64,000 nucleotides of DNA. Source: Pseudocitrobacter sp913778145. GTDB lineage: Bacteria > Pseudomonadota > Gammaproteobacteria > Enterobacterales > Enterobacteriaceae. The DNA is taken from positions 62,001-126,000 of the forward strand of contig JALNTX010000006.1 in the NCBI GenBank assembly GCA_035726825.1, given 5' to 3'. The translations under genes were made by a program, and so were the position numbers. Below, one piece after another: positions 1 to 9,174 of this stretch; the first letter of the stretch is position 1; each line of letters begins with the position of its first letter. Below the pieces are notes generated by a model. The model searched no databases and was not told where the DNA came from. It saw only the letters and a program-made list of their open reading frames with translations.

Positions 1-78
1 ACCAAAACGGTCGGCAACGTAATCCCACTGGGTACACCATGTGCCATGCCGGTCTATCACCGTTGAAAAGTCAAACAT
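1..78 (-). CDS. malY: MalY, N-terminal fragment (window edge)
   Basis: Only the first 26 codons are inside the window, read leftwards from an ATG at 78. The peptide starts MFDFSTVIDRHGTW, the typical start of MalY, a PLP-dependent cystathionine beta-lyase that also inhibits the maltose activator MalT. It lies directly downstream of malX on the same strand, as in the malXY operon. The rest of the gene is outside the window, so integrity cannot be judged. Confidence 0.88.
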   Translation of the reverse strand, partial: MFDFSTVIDRHGTWCTQWDYVADRFG

Positions 79-110
79 GTGAAATCCTTAACTGTTAGCG
101 AGGACGCTAT

Positions 111-137
111 TTTGCCCCTGCGAGCGGCAGGGGCAAA
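111..137. other. malX-malY intercistronic hairpin
   Basis: The 66-bp gap between malX and malY holds a perfect 11-bp inverted repeat (tttgcccctgc / gcaggggcaaa) with a 5-nt loop. In the direction of malXY transcription no T-run follows, so it is not a classical terminator. It more likely protects the malX mRNA or partly uncouples malY from malX; that role is inferred. Confidence 0.6.
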
Positions 138-144
138 GGGCGTT

Positions 145-1737
145 TTATGCCTGAACGGTATTCATCAGCACCGCAATCTCGTCTTTAACGGATTGCACCT
201 GCGGCCCAATCACCACTTGCAGGTTATGCTGGTTAAGCTGTACCACACCAATCGCGCGGTTCGCTTTCAGCGCTTCAACGTCGACTTTTGACATATCTTC
301 GACGGACAAACGCAGGCGGGTAATGCAGTTATCAAGAGAGACAATGTTTTCAGAGCCTCCGAGTGCTGCCAGGATAGCCGGGGTATTGTAACCGGATTTA
401 CCGATAGTCCCGGTGACCGCTTTTTCGACGGCGCTGCTGGTTTCAATATCGCGCCCCGGCGTTTTGATGTTAAAGCGCGTAATGGCGAAGCGGAAAATTG
501 CGTAGTAAGCGACGAACCACACCGCAGCCACCACCGGCACCATATACCATTTTGTGGAGAGGCCGTGCAGGATGCCGAAGACCACGAAGTCGATAACGTT
601 GCCGTCAGTGTTGCCAATGGTGACGCCGAGAATCGCCATCATGGTGAAGCCCAGGCCAGTCAGCAGCGCGTGGATAACGTACAGCACGGGAGCCACGAAC
701 AGGAACAGGAATTCCAGCGGTTCAGTGGTGCCGCCCACGACGCAGGCAATGACGCCGGAAATCAGCAGGCCTTTAATTTTGTGACGGTTTTCCGGGCGAG
801 CACAGTGGTACATCGCCAGTGCCGCGCCCGGCAGGCCGCCGAGGAAGGCAGGCATTTTACCCTGCGACAGGAAGCGGGTAGCGCTTTCAGAGAAACCGTG
901 GGTGTCCGGGCAGCTTAACTGCGCCTGGAAGATGGTCAATGCACCGCTGACAGAATGCCCACAGACATCCATCGTGCCGCCGGCTTCGGTAAAGCGAATC
1001 AGCGCGACCAGAATGTGATGCAGACCAAACGGCAGCAGCAGACGTTCGCCGGTACCAAAGATCATCGGGCCAAAGTCGCCCGCGCTGTTGATAACATGAC
1101 CCAGCGCGTTGATACCCATCGCAAACACCGGCCAAATCAGCGGGATCACCAGGCCAACAAGGCCTAATACAACGGTGGTGATAATCGGAACAAAACGGGT
1201 GCCGCCAAAGAACGCCAGCGCATCCGGCAGGCGGATGGTGTGAAAACGTTCGTGCAGCAGCCAGACGATGATCCCGGCGATCACTGCGCCAAGAATACCG
1301 GTGTCGATAGACTGAATGCCAAGGATATTCTGGATGTTATTGGCTTTCAGAATCGCGGCATCGGTGGTCGGCAGGATGCCTTTAGCCGTCAGCCAGAAGT
1401 TAACTGCCAGGTTCATCACCGCGTAACCGACAAAACCGGCGAAGGCGGCGACGCCTTTGTTTTCACGCGCCAGCCCCAGCGGGATGGCGATACAGAACAT
1501 CACTGGCAGGAAGCTAAACGCGAACGAACCGACTTTGCTCATCCAGATAAAGAGCGCCTGCAGGAACGGGGTATCGAGCCACGGCAGAAGCGTGAGAACG
1601 TCATGGCTGCTGAGGGAACTGCCGATCCCCAGCATAATCCCGCAGAAGGACAGCAGGGCGACAGGAAGCATGAATGTCTTGCCAAGCTGTTGAAAGAACT
1701 CCCACAATGTGACTTTTTGTGCTGCTCTGGTCGTCAT
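145..1737 (-). CDS. malX: PTS maltose/glucose permease, EIICB MalX
   Basis: A 530-residue membrane permease of the glucose PTS family. The EIIC domain (about residues 10-420) has many hydrophobic helices. The C-terminal EIIB domain carries the NCITRLRLS phosphorylation motif with Cys at about 471. The length equals E. coli MalX, which facilitates uptake of glucose and maltose; its physiological substrate is not settled. It is transcribed away from malI from a shared control region, with malY following. Two MalI-type operators and one CRP site lie just upstream, so repression by MalI and activation by cAMP-CRP are expected. The reading frame is intact. Confidence 0.95.
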   Translation of the reverse strand: MTTRAAQKVTLWEFFQQLGKTFMLPVALLSFCGIMLGIGSSLSSHDVLTLLPWLDTPFLQALFIWMSKVGSFAFSFLPVMFCIAIPLGLARENKGVAAFAGFVGYAVMNLAVNFWLTAKGILPTTDAAILKANNIQNILGIQSIDTGILGAVIAGIIVWLLHERFHTIRLPDALAFFGGTRFVPIITTVVLGLVGLVIPLIWPVFAMGINALGHVINSAGDFGPMIFGTGERLLLPFGLHHILVALIRFTEAGGTMDVCGHSVSGALTIFQAQLSCPDTHGFSESATRFLSQGKMPAFLGGLPGAALAMYHCARPENRHKIKGLLISGVIACVVGGTTEPLEFLFLFVAPVLYVIHALLTGLGFTMMAILGVTIGNTDGNVIDFVVFGILHGLSTKWYMVPVVAAVWFVAYYAIFRFAITRFNIKTPGRDIETSSAVEKAVTGTIGKSGYNTPAILAALGGSENIVSLDNCITRLRLSVEDMSKVDVEALKANRAIGVVQLNQHNLQVVIGPQVQSVKDEIAVLMNTVQA

Positions 1738-1786
1738 CGAACGACTCCTTGTACAAAAAATGGGTTGAAGATGTTGTGGAGCGCAA

Positions 1787-1803
1787 GATAAAACGTTTTA
1801 CCC
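1787..1803. promoter_or_regulatory. MalI operator (malX side)
   Basis: gataaaacgttttaccc, a near-perfect palindrome around aaACGTTTt, matches the known MalI site GATAAAACGTTTTATC. It lies 50 bp upstream of the malX start codon. A second copy sits 79 bp away on the malI side, as in E. coli. Confidence 0.8.
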
Positions 1804-1811
1804 AATTTTAG

Positions 1812-1827
1812 TGCGAGTGAAATCACA
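1812..1827. promoter_or_regulatory. CRP site shared by malX and malI
   Basis: TGCGA-gtgaaa-TCACA matches the CRP consensus TGTGA-N6-TCACA at 9 of 10 positions. It lies between the two MalI operators, the arrangement described for the malI-malX regulatory region of E. coli. Confidence 0.75.
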
Positions 1828-1865
1828 TAATGAAATGATGATAACGTTTATAAAGTATCTTATTA

Positions 1866-1881
1866 GGTAAAACGTTTTATC
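1866..1881. promoter_or_regulatory. MalI operator (malI side)
   Basis: ggtaaaacgttttatc, the second MalI palindrome, about 30 bp upstream of the malI start. It is probably used for autorepression. Confidence 0.78.
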
Positions 1882-1909
1882 GATCACTAAAAAGGAATCG
1901 CCAGTCTCT

Positions 1910-2938
1910 ATGGCAATTGCAAAAAAAGTCACGATCAACGATGTCGCCCTCGCGGCTGGCGTATCGGTGAGTACGGTCTCACTGGTGCTGAGCGGGAAAG
2001 GGCGGATCTCCAGCGCGACCGGTGAGCGGGTGTATCAGGCCATCGACCAGTTGGGCTTTGTGCGTAATCGTCAGGCGGTGTCTCTGCGCGGCGGGCAAAC
2101 CGGCGTTATTGGGCTGATTGTCGGCTCGCTGTCGTCACCGTTTTATGCGGAACTGACCGCCGGGCTGACGGCATCACTGGAATCGCAGGGCAAAATGGTT
2201 TTTCTGACGCAAAGCGGGCGCCAGGGCGAAAACATGCTGGCGCGCTTTGATGCGCTGGTGGCGCAGGGCGTGGATGGCGTGGTGATTGCCGGGGCGGTGG
2301 ATCAAGCCAGCGAACTGCGCGAGAAAGCGGAGGCGTCGAATATTCCGCTGGTGTTCGCTTCTCGTGCGAGTTATCTCGATGAAGTTGATTTAATTCGCCC
2401 CGATAATATGCAGGCGGCGCAGGTGGTGACCGAAGATCTCATTCGCCGTGGGCACCAGCGTATTGCCTGGCTCGGGGGGCAAAGCGCGTCGTTAACCCGC
2501 GCCGAACGGGTTGGCGGCTATTGCTCAACGCTCATTAAGTATGGCTTGCCGTTTCACAGTGAATGGGTTGTGGAGTGTGAATCCAGCCAGAAGCAGGCGG
2601 CGGAGGCCATTACCTCGTTATTACGTCATAACCCGACCATTACTGCGGTGCTGTGCTACAACAATGTTATCGCGATGGGCGCCTGGTTTGGCCTGATGCG
2701 CGGCGGGCGACAAAGCGGTGAAGGCAGCGTCGAGAGCTATTTTGATCAGCGCGTTACGCTGGCGGCATTTGCCGAAGTGCCGGAAAGTGCATTAGATGAC
2801 GTGCCGTTAACCTGGGTCACAACCCCAGCGCGTGAGATGGGCGAAAGCGTGGCAGAGCGAATTTTACAGCGCATTGAAACCGGGCAGACGTCGACCCGTA
2901 ATGTGATTATGCCGCCAAGGCTGGTGGCAAGAAAATAG
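1910..2938 (+). CDS. malI: LacI-family repressor MalI
   Basis: 342 residues, the same length as E. coli MalI. The N-terminal LacI-type helix-turn-helix is at about residues 8-27 (TINDVALAAGVSVSTVSLVL), followed by a periplasmic-binding-protein-like sensor domain. It represses malXY and itself through the two operators between the divergent genes; its inducer is unknown. A ribosome binding site (aaaggaat) precedes the ATG. In E. coli the uid genes follow malI; here the gene abuts convergent ydgA with only a shared hairpin between them. Confidence 0.95.
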   Translation: MAIAKKVTINDVALAAGVSVSTVSLVLSGKGRISSATGERVYQAIDQLGFVRNRQAVSLRGGQTGVIGLIVGSLSSPFYAELTAGLTASLESQGKMVFLTQSGRQGENMLARFDALVAQGVDGVVIAGAVDQASELREKAEASNIPLVFASRASYLDEVDLIRPDNMQAAQVVTEDLIRRGHQRIAWLGGQSASLTRAERVGGYCSTLIKYGLPFHSEWVVECESSQKQAAEAITSLLRHNPTITAVLCYNNVIAMGAWFGLMRGGRQSGEGSVESYFDQRVTLAAFAEVPESALDDVPLTWVTTPAREMGESVAERILQRIETGQTSTRNVIMPPRLVARK

Positions 2939-2956
2939 CCCCTCGAATGAGGGGCT
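2937..2956 (-). terminator. ydgA terminator overlapping the malI stop
   Basis: agcccctcgaatgaggggct forms an 8-9 bp GC-rich stem. Read leftwards, in the ydgA direction, it is followed by a T-rich stretch (attttctt). Rightwards there is no good T-run. It begins inside the malI stop codon and may also slow transcripts leaving malI. Confidence 0.65.
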
Positions 2957-2963
2957 ACGTGGT

Positions 2964-4517
2964 TTACTGTGCCGGAGCCGGAGCCGGAGCCGGAGCCGGT
3001 TCGTTCGGCGCGACTGGCGGCTGTGGTTCACTTTCCTGAATCGCTGGGGCCTGCAAACCAAACATTCCCGCAAAGTCGTCCAGCGGCATTTTATTGCCGT
3101 TCAGCGTCACCTGGCCGTTAGCGTACTGTAGGCTTGAGGTCACCTGGTTGTCATCGGTGGTGGTCAGACGGAACATCTGCCCCATTGCGGCAAAGCCTTT
3201 CACCTGCTGGCTGGCCAGTTTCTCGGCCTCTTCCTGCTGATACCCTTCCAGCTTCGCGATCTGGGTCATAAATTCGGTCGCCATATCCATCGGGATAACC
3301 AACTTACCGTCCAGCGATTTCACCAGCGTGTCCACCTGCTGCGCCAGCGTTTGCACAGGCTGAGTGGCCTGTGTGGGATCTTTAAGCAGCAACGACAAAT
3401 TCAGGGTGGTTTCGCCTTTGGCGTTTTTCCAGCTGAGCGGCGCGACGGTAATCGACGGGTCGCCCTTCAGCAACACCGGCAGGGCGCTAAAGAACGCCTC
3501 GGTGATTTTCTCCTGATACAGTTCCGGGTTGCTTTGCAGTTCCGGCTGAGCCAGTAGTGCCTGTGCCTGGGCGTTATATTGCTGGCTGAACTGGTGCCAC
3601 GCTTGCCCGTCAATATTGCCGACTTTCAGCGTCAGTTTGCCGCTACCCATATCCTGGCTTTGCAGCTTCAGGCTGTTAACAGCGTAATCGAGCTGGCTGT
3701 TCACTTTCTTACCGTCAGCAGAAAGGTCGGATTTACCATCCAGCGTCATGCCTTCCAGAACGGTCAGCTCTTTACCCTCTACGGAAACCGCCACTTTATC
3801 CAGGCTGATTTTCTGGTTGCCGACGCGTTCGTCGAAGCTCGCCAGTTTGCTGCTGCCTTCGGTTTTGAGGTTATTAAAGGTGAGCTGCACCTTCTGGTTG
3901 TATTCGTTGACCGCATTGACCAGCCCGCTTTCCGCTTCACCGGTAAGCGAGACCACGTTACCGTCACGGTCTGCCGAAAGTTCAAAATCACCGCCGCTGA
4001 ACGCGACTTTTTCAGCGTCTTTTTCATAGTTCAGCGGTTTAAGATTGATAGCAGAGTGGGTATCGCCGCTGTAGCTAATACGAGTATCAATTACAAATGG
4101 CGTCTCACCTTTGGCAATATCAAACAGCGGTTTGGTCACGTCGTTGTTGACCAGCGTGGTATTCACCGAGGCCATAGACGGAATGAGGTTAAAACGCTTT
4201 AGCGCGGCGAGCGGGAACGGACCGTGATCGACGTCTTCGTTAAGCACCACGCTCTGGCCCGGTTTCAGCAGGGCTTTATCTGCGCCAGCAATTGGCTTAA
4301 CCACCATTTTCAGCTGGCTGCTAAAGATGCCGCGCTGGTAATCCTGATAGCTCAGCTCCAGGCCTGCTTCCGGTGCGGTACGTTTTAGCTGGGCATTGGC
4401 CTGCGCCACCATGTCCGCAAAACGATTTTCCAGCTGTTTCCCGGTATACCAGGCACCACCTGTCCAGATAACCCCTAACGCAACAACAACCCCAACAGCG
4501 ACCAGCGATTTTTTCAT
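2964..4517 (-). CDS. ydgA: YdgA, DUF945 family protein
   Basis: The start at 4517 (MKKSLVAVGVVVAL) gives 517 residues. The longer frame adds 12 residues with no signal. A hydrophobic N-terminal segment (about residues 4-20) anchors or exports the protein, and the rest is periplasmic. E. coli YdgA belongs to DUF945 and is reported as an inner-membrane-associated protein of unknown function. The C-terminus is unusual: a proline-alanine run (NEPAPAPAPAPAQ) encoded by tandem ggagcc-type hexamers, making this protein some 15 residues longer than the E. coli one as I remember it. Confidence 0.88.
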   Translation of the reverse strand: MKKSLVAVGVVVALGVIWTGGAWYTGKQLENRFADMVAQANAQLKRTAPEAGLELSYQDYQRGIFSSQLKMVVKPIAGADKALLKPGQSVVLNEDVDHGPFPLAALKRFNLIPSMASVNTTLVNNDVTKPLFDIAKGETPFVIDTRISYSGDTHSAINLKPLNYEKDAEKVAFSGGDFELSADRDGNVVSLTGEAESGLVNAVNEYNQKVQLTFNNLKTEGSSKLASFDERVGNQKISLDKVAVSVEGKELTVLEGMTLDGKSDLSADGKKVNSQLDYAVNSLKLQSQDMGSGKLTLKVGNIDGQAWHQFSQQYNAQAQALLAQPELQSNPELYQEKITEAFFSALPVLLKGDPSITVAPLSWKNAKGETTLNLSLLLKDPTQATQPVQTLAQQVDTLVKSLDGKLVIPMDMATEFMTQIAKLEGYQQEEAEKLASQQVKGFAAMGQMFRLTTTDDNQVTSSLQYANGQVTLNGNKMPLDDFAGMFGLQAPAIQESEPQPPVAPNEPAPAPAPAPAQ

Positions 4518-4616
4518 AGCATTTATCCATAAAATGAAACCGGGCGAAATCATATCGCCCGGTTATGTCATAAGGCTGTGTTTAAGATTAGCAAGCCCAC
4601 GCTAAAACTTCAGTAT

Positions 4617-5795
4617 TTACTTCAGCTTATTATAGACGCGCGCCAGTTTGCCGTTGCCGCTCACCTGAACCGGTGATTCTGCCGCGCTGATAAATGCGGA
4701 TTCGCCCGGTTTCAGCGTGAGGGATTCTTCGCCTTTACTCAGGACGGCTTCACCTTCCAGGCAGAACAGGATCGCGGCGCTCTGCTGGGCGATTGCCGTG
4801 GGCTGCGCGCTGAGATCGTGCAACGAAAACGCGAAGTCCTCAACCGGGATCGGGAAGTCTAGTTCAGAACCGTTTTTCACCGGTTGGGTGAGCAACTCCG
4901 CCGCCGGTTTGGCTTCAAACTTCACGTTCGCTACCAGTTCCGGGATATCAATGTATTTCGGCGTCAGCCCTGCGCGCAGTACGTTATCGGAGTTGGCCAT
5001 CACTTCCAGTGCGGTACCCTGAAGGTAGGCGTGCGGCGTTTCGGCAAACAGGAACATCGCTTCGCCTGGCTTCAGTTTCACCACATTCAGCAGCAGCGGC
5101 GAGAACAACCCGCTGTCGTCCGGGTAAAATTCTGAAATGACGCGAATGGTCTGCCACGGCTCGCCTTGCTGGCTCGACAGCGCGGAACGCAGGATTGCCA
5201 GCGCGCGTTCTTTCTCTTCGCCCTGCATATTCAGCAGGCTAGCGAAAAGGGCACTTAGACGCTCGCCGTTTGGCTGTTCGAGGAAATGTGCAATGGCCTT
5301 ATGCGCCCCGGCAACCGGTTGCAGCAGTGAAACAATTTCACTGAATTCGCGAAACGCATTCATCGCCAGGAAGGGCGTCAGGGCAAAGACCAGTTCCGGC
5401 TTATGGTTCGGATCTTTATAGTTACGTTCAGCCGCGTCCATGGCGATACCCGCCGCATTCTCTTTGGCAAAGCCAATTTCCGAGGCGCGCTTGTTCGGGT
5501 GAACCTGAATGGACAGCGGCTGTGCGGCGCACAGTACTTTAAATAAGAACGGCAGCTCGCCAAAACGATCGGCGACTTCGCGGCCCAAAAGCGCTGCTTT
5601 GTCGGCGTCAATCACGTCGCGCAGTGAACGCACGGTTCCCTGGCTATCGGTAATTTTTGAGCTGCTCTTCGGATGCGCGCCCATCCAGAGTTCTGCCATC
5701 GGCAGATTGTCCGGGTTGGCGATGCCGTAGAGTTCCGTTAACGCACTTTTACTGCCCCAGGCATAGTTTTGCACTGAGTTAATGAGTTTTTGCAT
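4617..5795 (-). CDS. manA: Mannose-6-phosphate isomerase
   Basis: Interconverts mannose-6-phosphate and fructose-6-phosphate in the cytoplasm, linking mannose use to GDP-mannose synthesis. The start at 5795 (MQKLINSVQNYAWGSK) gives 392 residues, against 391 in E. coli; the longer frame adds six unlikely residues. The type I PMI zinc ligands are visible: Gln97 and His99 in SIQVHPNK, Glu134 in HKPELVFAL, and a distal His in TPHAYLQG. It is divergent from fumA and tandem with ydgA, as in E. coli. Confidence 0.97.
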   Translation of the reverse strand: MQKLINSVQNYAWGSKSALTELYGIANPDNLPMAELWMGAHPKSSSKITDSQGTVRSLRDVIDADKAALLGREVADRFGELPFLFKVLCAAQPLSIQVHPNKRASEIGFAKENAAGIAMDAAERNYKDPNHKPELVFALTPFLAMNAFREFSEIVSLLQPVAGAHKAIAHFLEQPNGERLSALFASLLNMQGEEKERALAILRSALSSQQGEPWQTIRVISEFYPDDSGLFSPLLLNVVKLKPGEAMFLFAETPHAYLQGTALEVMANSDNVLRAGLTPKYIDIPELVANVKFEAKPAAELLTQPVKNGSELDFPIPVEDFAFSLHDLSAQPTAIAQQSAAILFCLEGEAVLSKGEESLTLKPGESAFISAAESPVQVSGNGKLARVYNKLK

Positions 5796-6007
5796 TATCA
5801 AGCCCTGTATCAATGTGGATTCTTTGGCGGTATTAAAGCAATAAATGCGCTATGGCGTCACCGGAAAAATAAAAAGTCGTACTAGTCTCAGTTTTTGTTA
5901 AAAAATTGTGTACGATAGTGTGACTCGCTTTTGAGCCGGGCAAATGGATAAGTGCTCTGCATGTTTGCCCTACGAAAACATCACCTGAAGCAGTAAGTGA
6001 GAATACA

Positions 6008-7654
6008 ATGTCGAACAAACCTTTTTACTATCAGGATCCTTTTCCACTGAAAAAGGATGAAACCGAGTATTACCTCCTCAGTTCCGATTATGTCAGTGTG
6101 GAAGAGTTTGCCGGCCAGGAAGTGCTGAAAGTTGACCCGCAAGCCCTGACGCTCCTCGCAAAACACGCATTCCACGATGCCTCTTTTATGCTCCGTCCTG
6201 CGCACCAACAGCAGGTTGCCGATATCCTCAGCGACCCGGAAGCCAGCGAAAACGATAAGTACGTTGCGCTTCAGTTCCTGCGTAACTCGGATATCGCCGC
6301 AAAAGGCATCCTGCCAACCTGTCAGGATACCGGCACGGCGATTATTGTTGGTAAAAAAGGCCAACGCGTGTGGACCGGCGGCGGTGATGAAGCAGCGCTG
6401 TCGCGCGGGGTGTATGACACCTTTATTGAAGATAACCTGCGCTACTCGCAAAATGCCCCGCTGGACATGTACAAAGAGGTGAACACGGGTACCAACCTGC
6501 CTGCGCAGATTGACCTCTACAGCGTCGATGGCGATGAATACAAATTCCTGTGCGTGGCGAAGGGCGGCGGTTCCGCTAACAAAACCTACCTTTATCAGGA
6601 AACCAAAGCGCTGATCACGCCGGCGAAACTGAAAAATTATCTGGTTGAGAAGATGCGTACCCTCGGTACCGCAGCCTGTCCGCCGTATCACATCGCGTTC
6701 GTGATTGGCGGTACGTCTGCCGAAACGACGCTGAAAACCGTGAAAATGGCCTCGACCAAATATTACGATGGCCTGCCGACGGAAGGGAACGAGCACGGCC
6801 AGGCGTTCCGCGATATCGAACTCGAAAAAGAGTTGCTGATTGAAGCGCAAAACCTTGGCCTGGGCGCGCAGTTCGGCGGCAAATACTTTGCTCACGACAT
6901 CCGCGTGATCCGTCTGCCGCGTCACGGTGCATCCTGCCCGGTGGGCATGGGCGTTTCCTGCTCGGCGGACCGTAACATCAAGGCCAAAATTAACCGCGAC
7001 GGGATCTGGATTGAAAAACTGGAGAGCAACCCAGGCAAATACATTCCTGAATCCCTGCGTAAAGCGGGCGAGGGCGAAGCGGTAAAAGTTGACCTGAACC
7101 GCCCGATGAGCGAAATCCTCAAACAGCTGTCGCAATACCCGGTTTCCACGCGTCTGTCGCTTTCCGGCACCATCATCGTGGGCCGCGACATTGCACACGC
7201 GAAGCTGAAAGAGCGTATGGACAGCGGTGAAGGCCTGCCGCAGTACATTAAAGATCACCCGATTTACTACGCAGGCCCGGCAAAAACGCCGGAAGGTTAT
7301 GCCTCGGGTTCGCTTGGCCCAACCACCGCAGGGCGCATGGACTCCTACGTTGACCAGCTCCAGTCGCACGGCGGCAGTATGATCATGTTGGCAAAAGGCA
7401 ACCGTAGCCAGCAGGTTACCGACGCGTGCCACAAGCACGGCGGTTTCTACCTGGGCAGCATCGGCGGCCCGGCGGCGGTGCTGGCGCAAAGCAGCATCAA
7501 GAGCCTGGAGTGTGTGGAATATCCTGAACTCGGGATGGAAGCCATCTGGAAAATTGAAGTTGAAGATTTCCCGGCGTTCATCCTTGTTGATGACAAGGGG
7601 AATGATTTCTTCCAGCAGATTCAGGCCTCACAATGCACCCGCTGCGTGAAATGA
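6008..7654 (+). CDS. fumA: Class I fumarase A (4Fe-4S)
   Basis: Oxygen-sensitive iron-sulfur fumarate hydratase of the TCA cycle. 548 residues, the E. coli length. The cluster cysteines are conserved: Cys105 in LPTCQDTG, a second in TAACPPYH (about 224) and a third in GASCPVGMG (about 318). The lyase core carries the KGGGSANKTYLYQ motif. The ATG is preceded by gtgagaatac. A strong terminator follows, so fumA and fumC are separate transcription units, as in E. coli. Confidence 0.97.
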   Translation: MSNKPFYYQDPFPLKKDETEYYLLSSDYVSVEEFAGQEVLKVDPQALTLLAKHAFHDASFMLRPAHQQQVADILSDPEASENDKYVALQFLRNSDIAAKGILPTCQDTGTAIIVGKKGQRVWTGGGDEAALSRGVYDTFIEDNLRYSQNAPLDMYKEVNTGTNLPAQIDLYSVDGDEYKFLCVAKGGGSANKTYLYQETKALITPAKLKNYLVEKMRTLGTAACPPYHIAFVIGGTSAETTLKTVKMASTKYYDGLPTEGNEHGQAFRDIELEKELLIEAQNLGLGAQFGGKYFAHDIRVIRLPRHGASCPVGMGVSCSADRNIKAKINRDGIWIEKLESNPGKYIPESLRKAGEGEAVKVDLNRPMSEILKQLSQYPVSTRLSLSGTIIVGRDIAHAKLKERMDSGEGLPQYIKDHPIYYAGPAKTPEGYASGSLGPTTAGRMDSYVDQLQSHGGSMIMLAKGNRSQQVTDACHKHGGFYLGSIGGPAAVLAQSSIKSLECVEYPELGMEAIWKIEVEDFPAFILVDDKGNDFFQQIQASQCTRCVK

Positions 7655-7659
7655 GTTAG

Positions 7660-7682
7660 CCGCCCTACGGGGCGGTTTTTTT
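7660..7682 (+). terminator. fumA rho-independent terminator
   Basis: ccgccc-tacg-gggcgg stem-loop followed by seven T. It starts five bases after the fumA stop codon. Confidence 0.9.
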
Positions 7683-7770
7683 ATGCTTAAACGCGTAAAC
7701 CTTCCATAATTAAAACTGGTTTGCATGAGCAATGTCACTTCACAATCACTTTGTAATCAAGGAGAAAGTA

Positions 7771-9174
7771 ATGACAACGACACGCCGCGAGAACGATTCA
7801 ATGGGCCCCATTGATGTGCCTGCCGATAAGCTGTGGGGCGCGCAAACCCAACGATCGCTGGAGCATTTTCGCATCTCTACGGAGAAAATGCCGATCTCGC
7901 TGATCCACGCTCTGGCGCTCACCAAGCGTGCGGCGGCAAAAGTGAACCAGGATTTAGGCCTGCTGTCGGCGGAAAAAGCGGACGCGATTATTCGCGCGGC
8001 GGATGAAGTGCTGGCAGGCAAACATGCCGATGAGTTCCCGCTGGCTATCTGGCAAACCGGTTCCGGCACGCAGACCAATATGAACATGAATGAGGTGCTG
8101 GCTAACCGTGCGAGCGAACTGTTGGGCGGCGTGCGCGGTATGGAGCGCAAGGTTCACCCCAACGACGATGTGAACAAAAGTCAGAGTTCGAACGATGTCT
8201 TCCCGACGGCGATGCATGTCGCGGCGCTGATTGGCCTGCGCGAACAGCTGATCCCACAGCTGAACGTGCTAAAAGCGACGCTTAAGCAGAAGTCGGATGC
8301 CTTCCAGGATATTGTAAAAATTGGTCGAACCCATTTGCAGGACGCCACGCCGCTGACGCTGGGGCAGGAGTTCTCAGGCTGGGTGGCGATGCTGGAACAC
8401 AACCTGAAGCATATCGAACTCAGCCTGCCGCACGTCGGCGAGCTGGCGCTGGGCGGAACGGCGGTGGGTACCGGGCTGAATACGCATCCCGAATATGCGG
8501 TACGCGTGGCGAAAGAACTGGCGGAATTTACTCATCAGCCGTTTATCACTGCGCCCAATAAATTCGAAGCGCTCGCCACCTGTGATGCACTGGTTCACGC
8601 CCACGGCGCGCTGAAAGGTTTAGCGGCGTCGCTGATGAAAATCGCCAATGATGTGCGCTGGCTGGCGTCTGGCCCGCGCTGCGGTATCGGTGAAATCGCG
8701 ATTCCTGAAAACGAGCCGGGTTCTTCCATTATGCCGGGAAAAGTCAACCCGACCCAGTGTGAAGCGATGACCATGTTGTGCTGTCAGGTGATGGGCAACG
8801 ATGTTGCCATCAACATGGGTGGCGCATCGGGCAACTTTGAGCTGAACGTCTATCGGCCGATGATCATTCATAACTTCCTGCAATCCATTCGCCTGCTGGC
8901 GGACGGTATGGAGAGCTTTAATGAGCACTGTGCAGTGGGCATTGAACCGAATCGCGAGCGAATTAATCAGTTGCTCAATGAATCACTGATGTTGGTCACC
9001 GCGCTGAATACGCATATTGGCTACGATAAAGCCGCTGAAATTGCCAAAAAAGCGCATAAAGAGGGGCTGACGCTGAAAGCCTCCGCGCTGTCGCTGGGTT
9101 ATCTCACGGAAGCTGAGTTTGATAGTTGGGTGCGCCCGGAAGCCATGGTCGGCAGCATGCCTGCGAAAGGTTAA
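7771..9174 (+). CDS. fumC: Class II fumarase C
   Basis: Iron-independent, oxygen-stable fumarase of the aspartase/fumarase superfamily. The start at 7771, after the ribosome binding site aaggagaaagta, gives 467 residues, as in E. coli. Motifs include GSGTQTNMNMNEV, SQSSNDVFPTAMH and the superfamily signature GSSIMPGKVNP at about residue 318. It is used when FumA is inactivated by oxidants or lacks iron. The 3' end overlaps the convergent tus gene by 4 bp. Confidence 0.97.
   Translation: MTTTRRENDSMGPIDVPADKLWGAQTQRSLEHFRISTEKMPISLIHALALTKRAAAKVNQDLGLLSAEKADAIIRAADEVLAGKHADEFPLAIWQTGSGTQTNMNMNEVLANRASELLGGVRGMERKVHPNDDVNKSQSSNDVFPTAMHVAALIGLREQLIPQLNVLKATLKQKSDAFQDIVKIGRTHLQDATPLTLGQEFSGWVAMLEHNLKHIELSLPHVGELALGGTAVGTGLNTHPEYAVRVAKELAEFTHQPFITAPNKFEALATCDALVHAHGALKGLAASLMKIANDVRWLASGPRCGIGEIAIPENEPGSSIMPGKVNPTQCEAMTMLCCQVMGNDVAINMGGASGNFELNVYRPMIIHNFLQSIRLLADGMESFNEHCAVGIEPNRERINQLLNESLMLVTALNTHIGYDKAAEIAKKAHKEGLTLKASALSLGYLTEAEFDSWVRPEAMVGSMPAKG

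Noticed and set aside
79..291. Rightward frame of 70 codons over the malX end
   Set aside because: It overlaps malX in antisense, has no ribosome site and matches nothing; the region is explained by malX and the intercistronic hairpin.
1240..1791. 183-codon rightward frame antisense to malX
   Set aside because: Antisense shadow of malX; it also crosses the malX start and operator region.
5981..7489. A 502-codon leftward open frame antisense to fumA
   Set aside because: It is a codon-bias shadow of the fumA coding strand: rich in Arg, Phe, Val and His with no domain, and fumA itself is certain.
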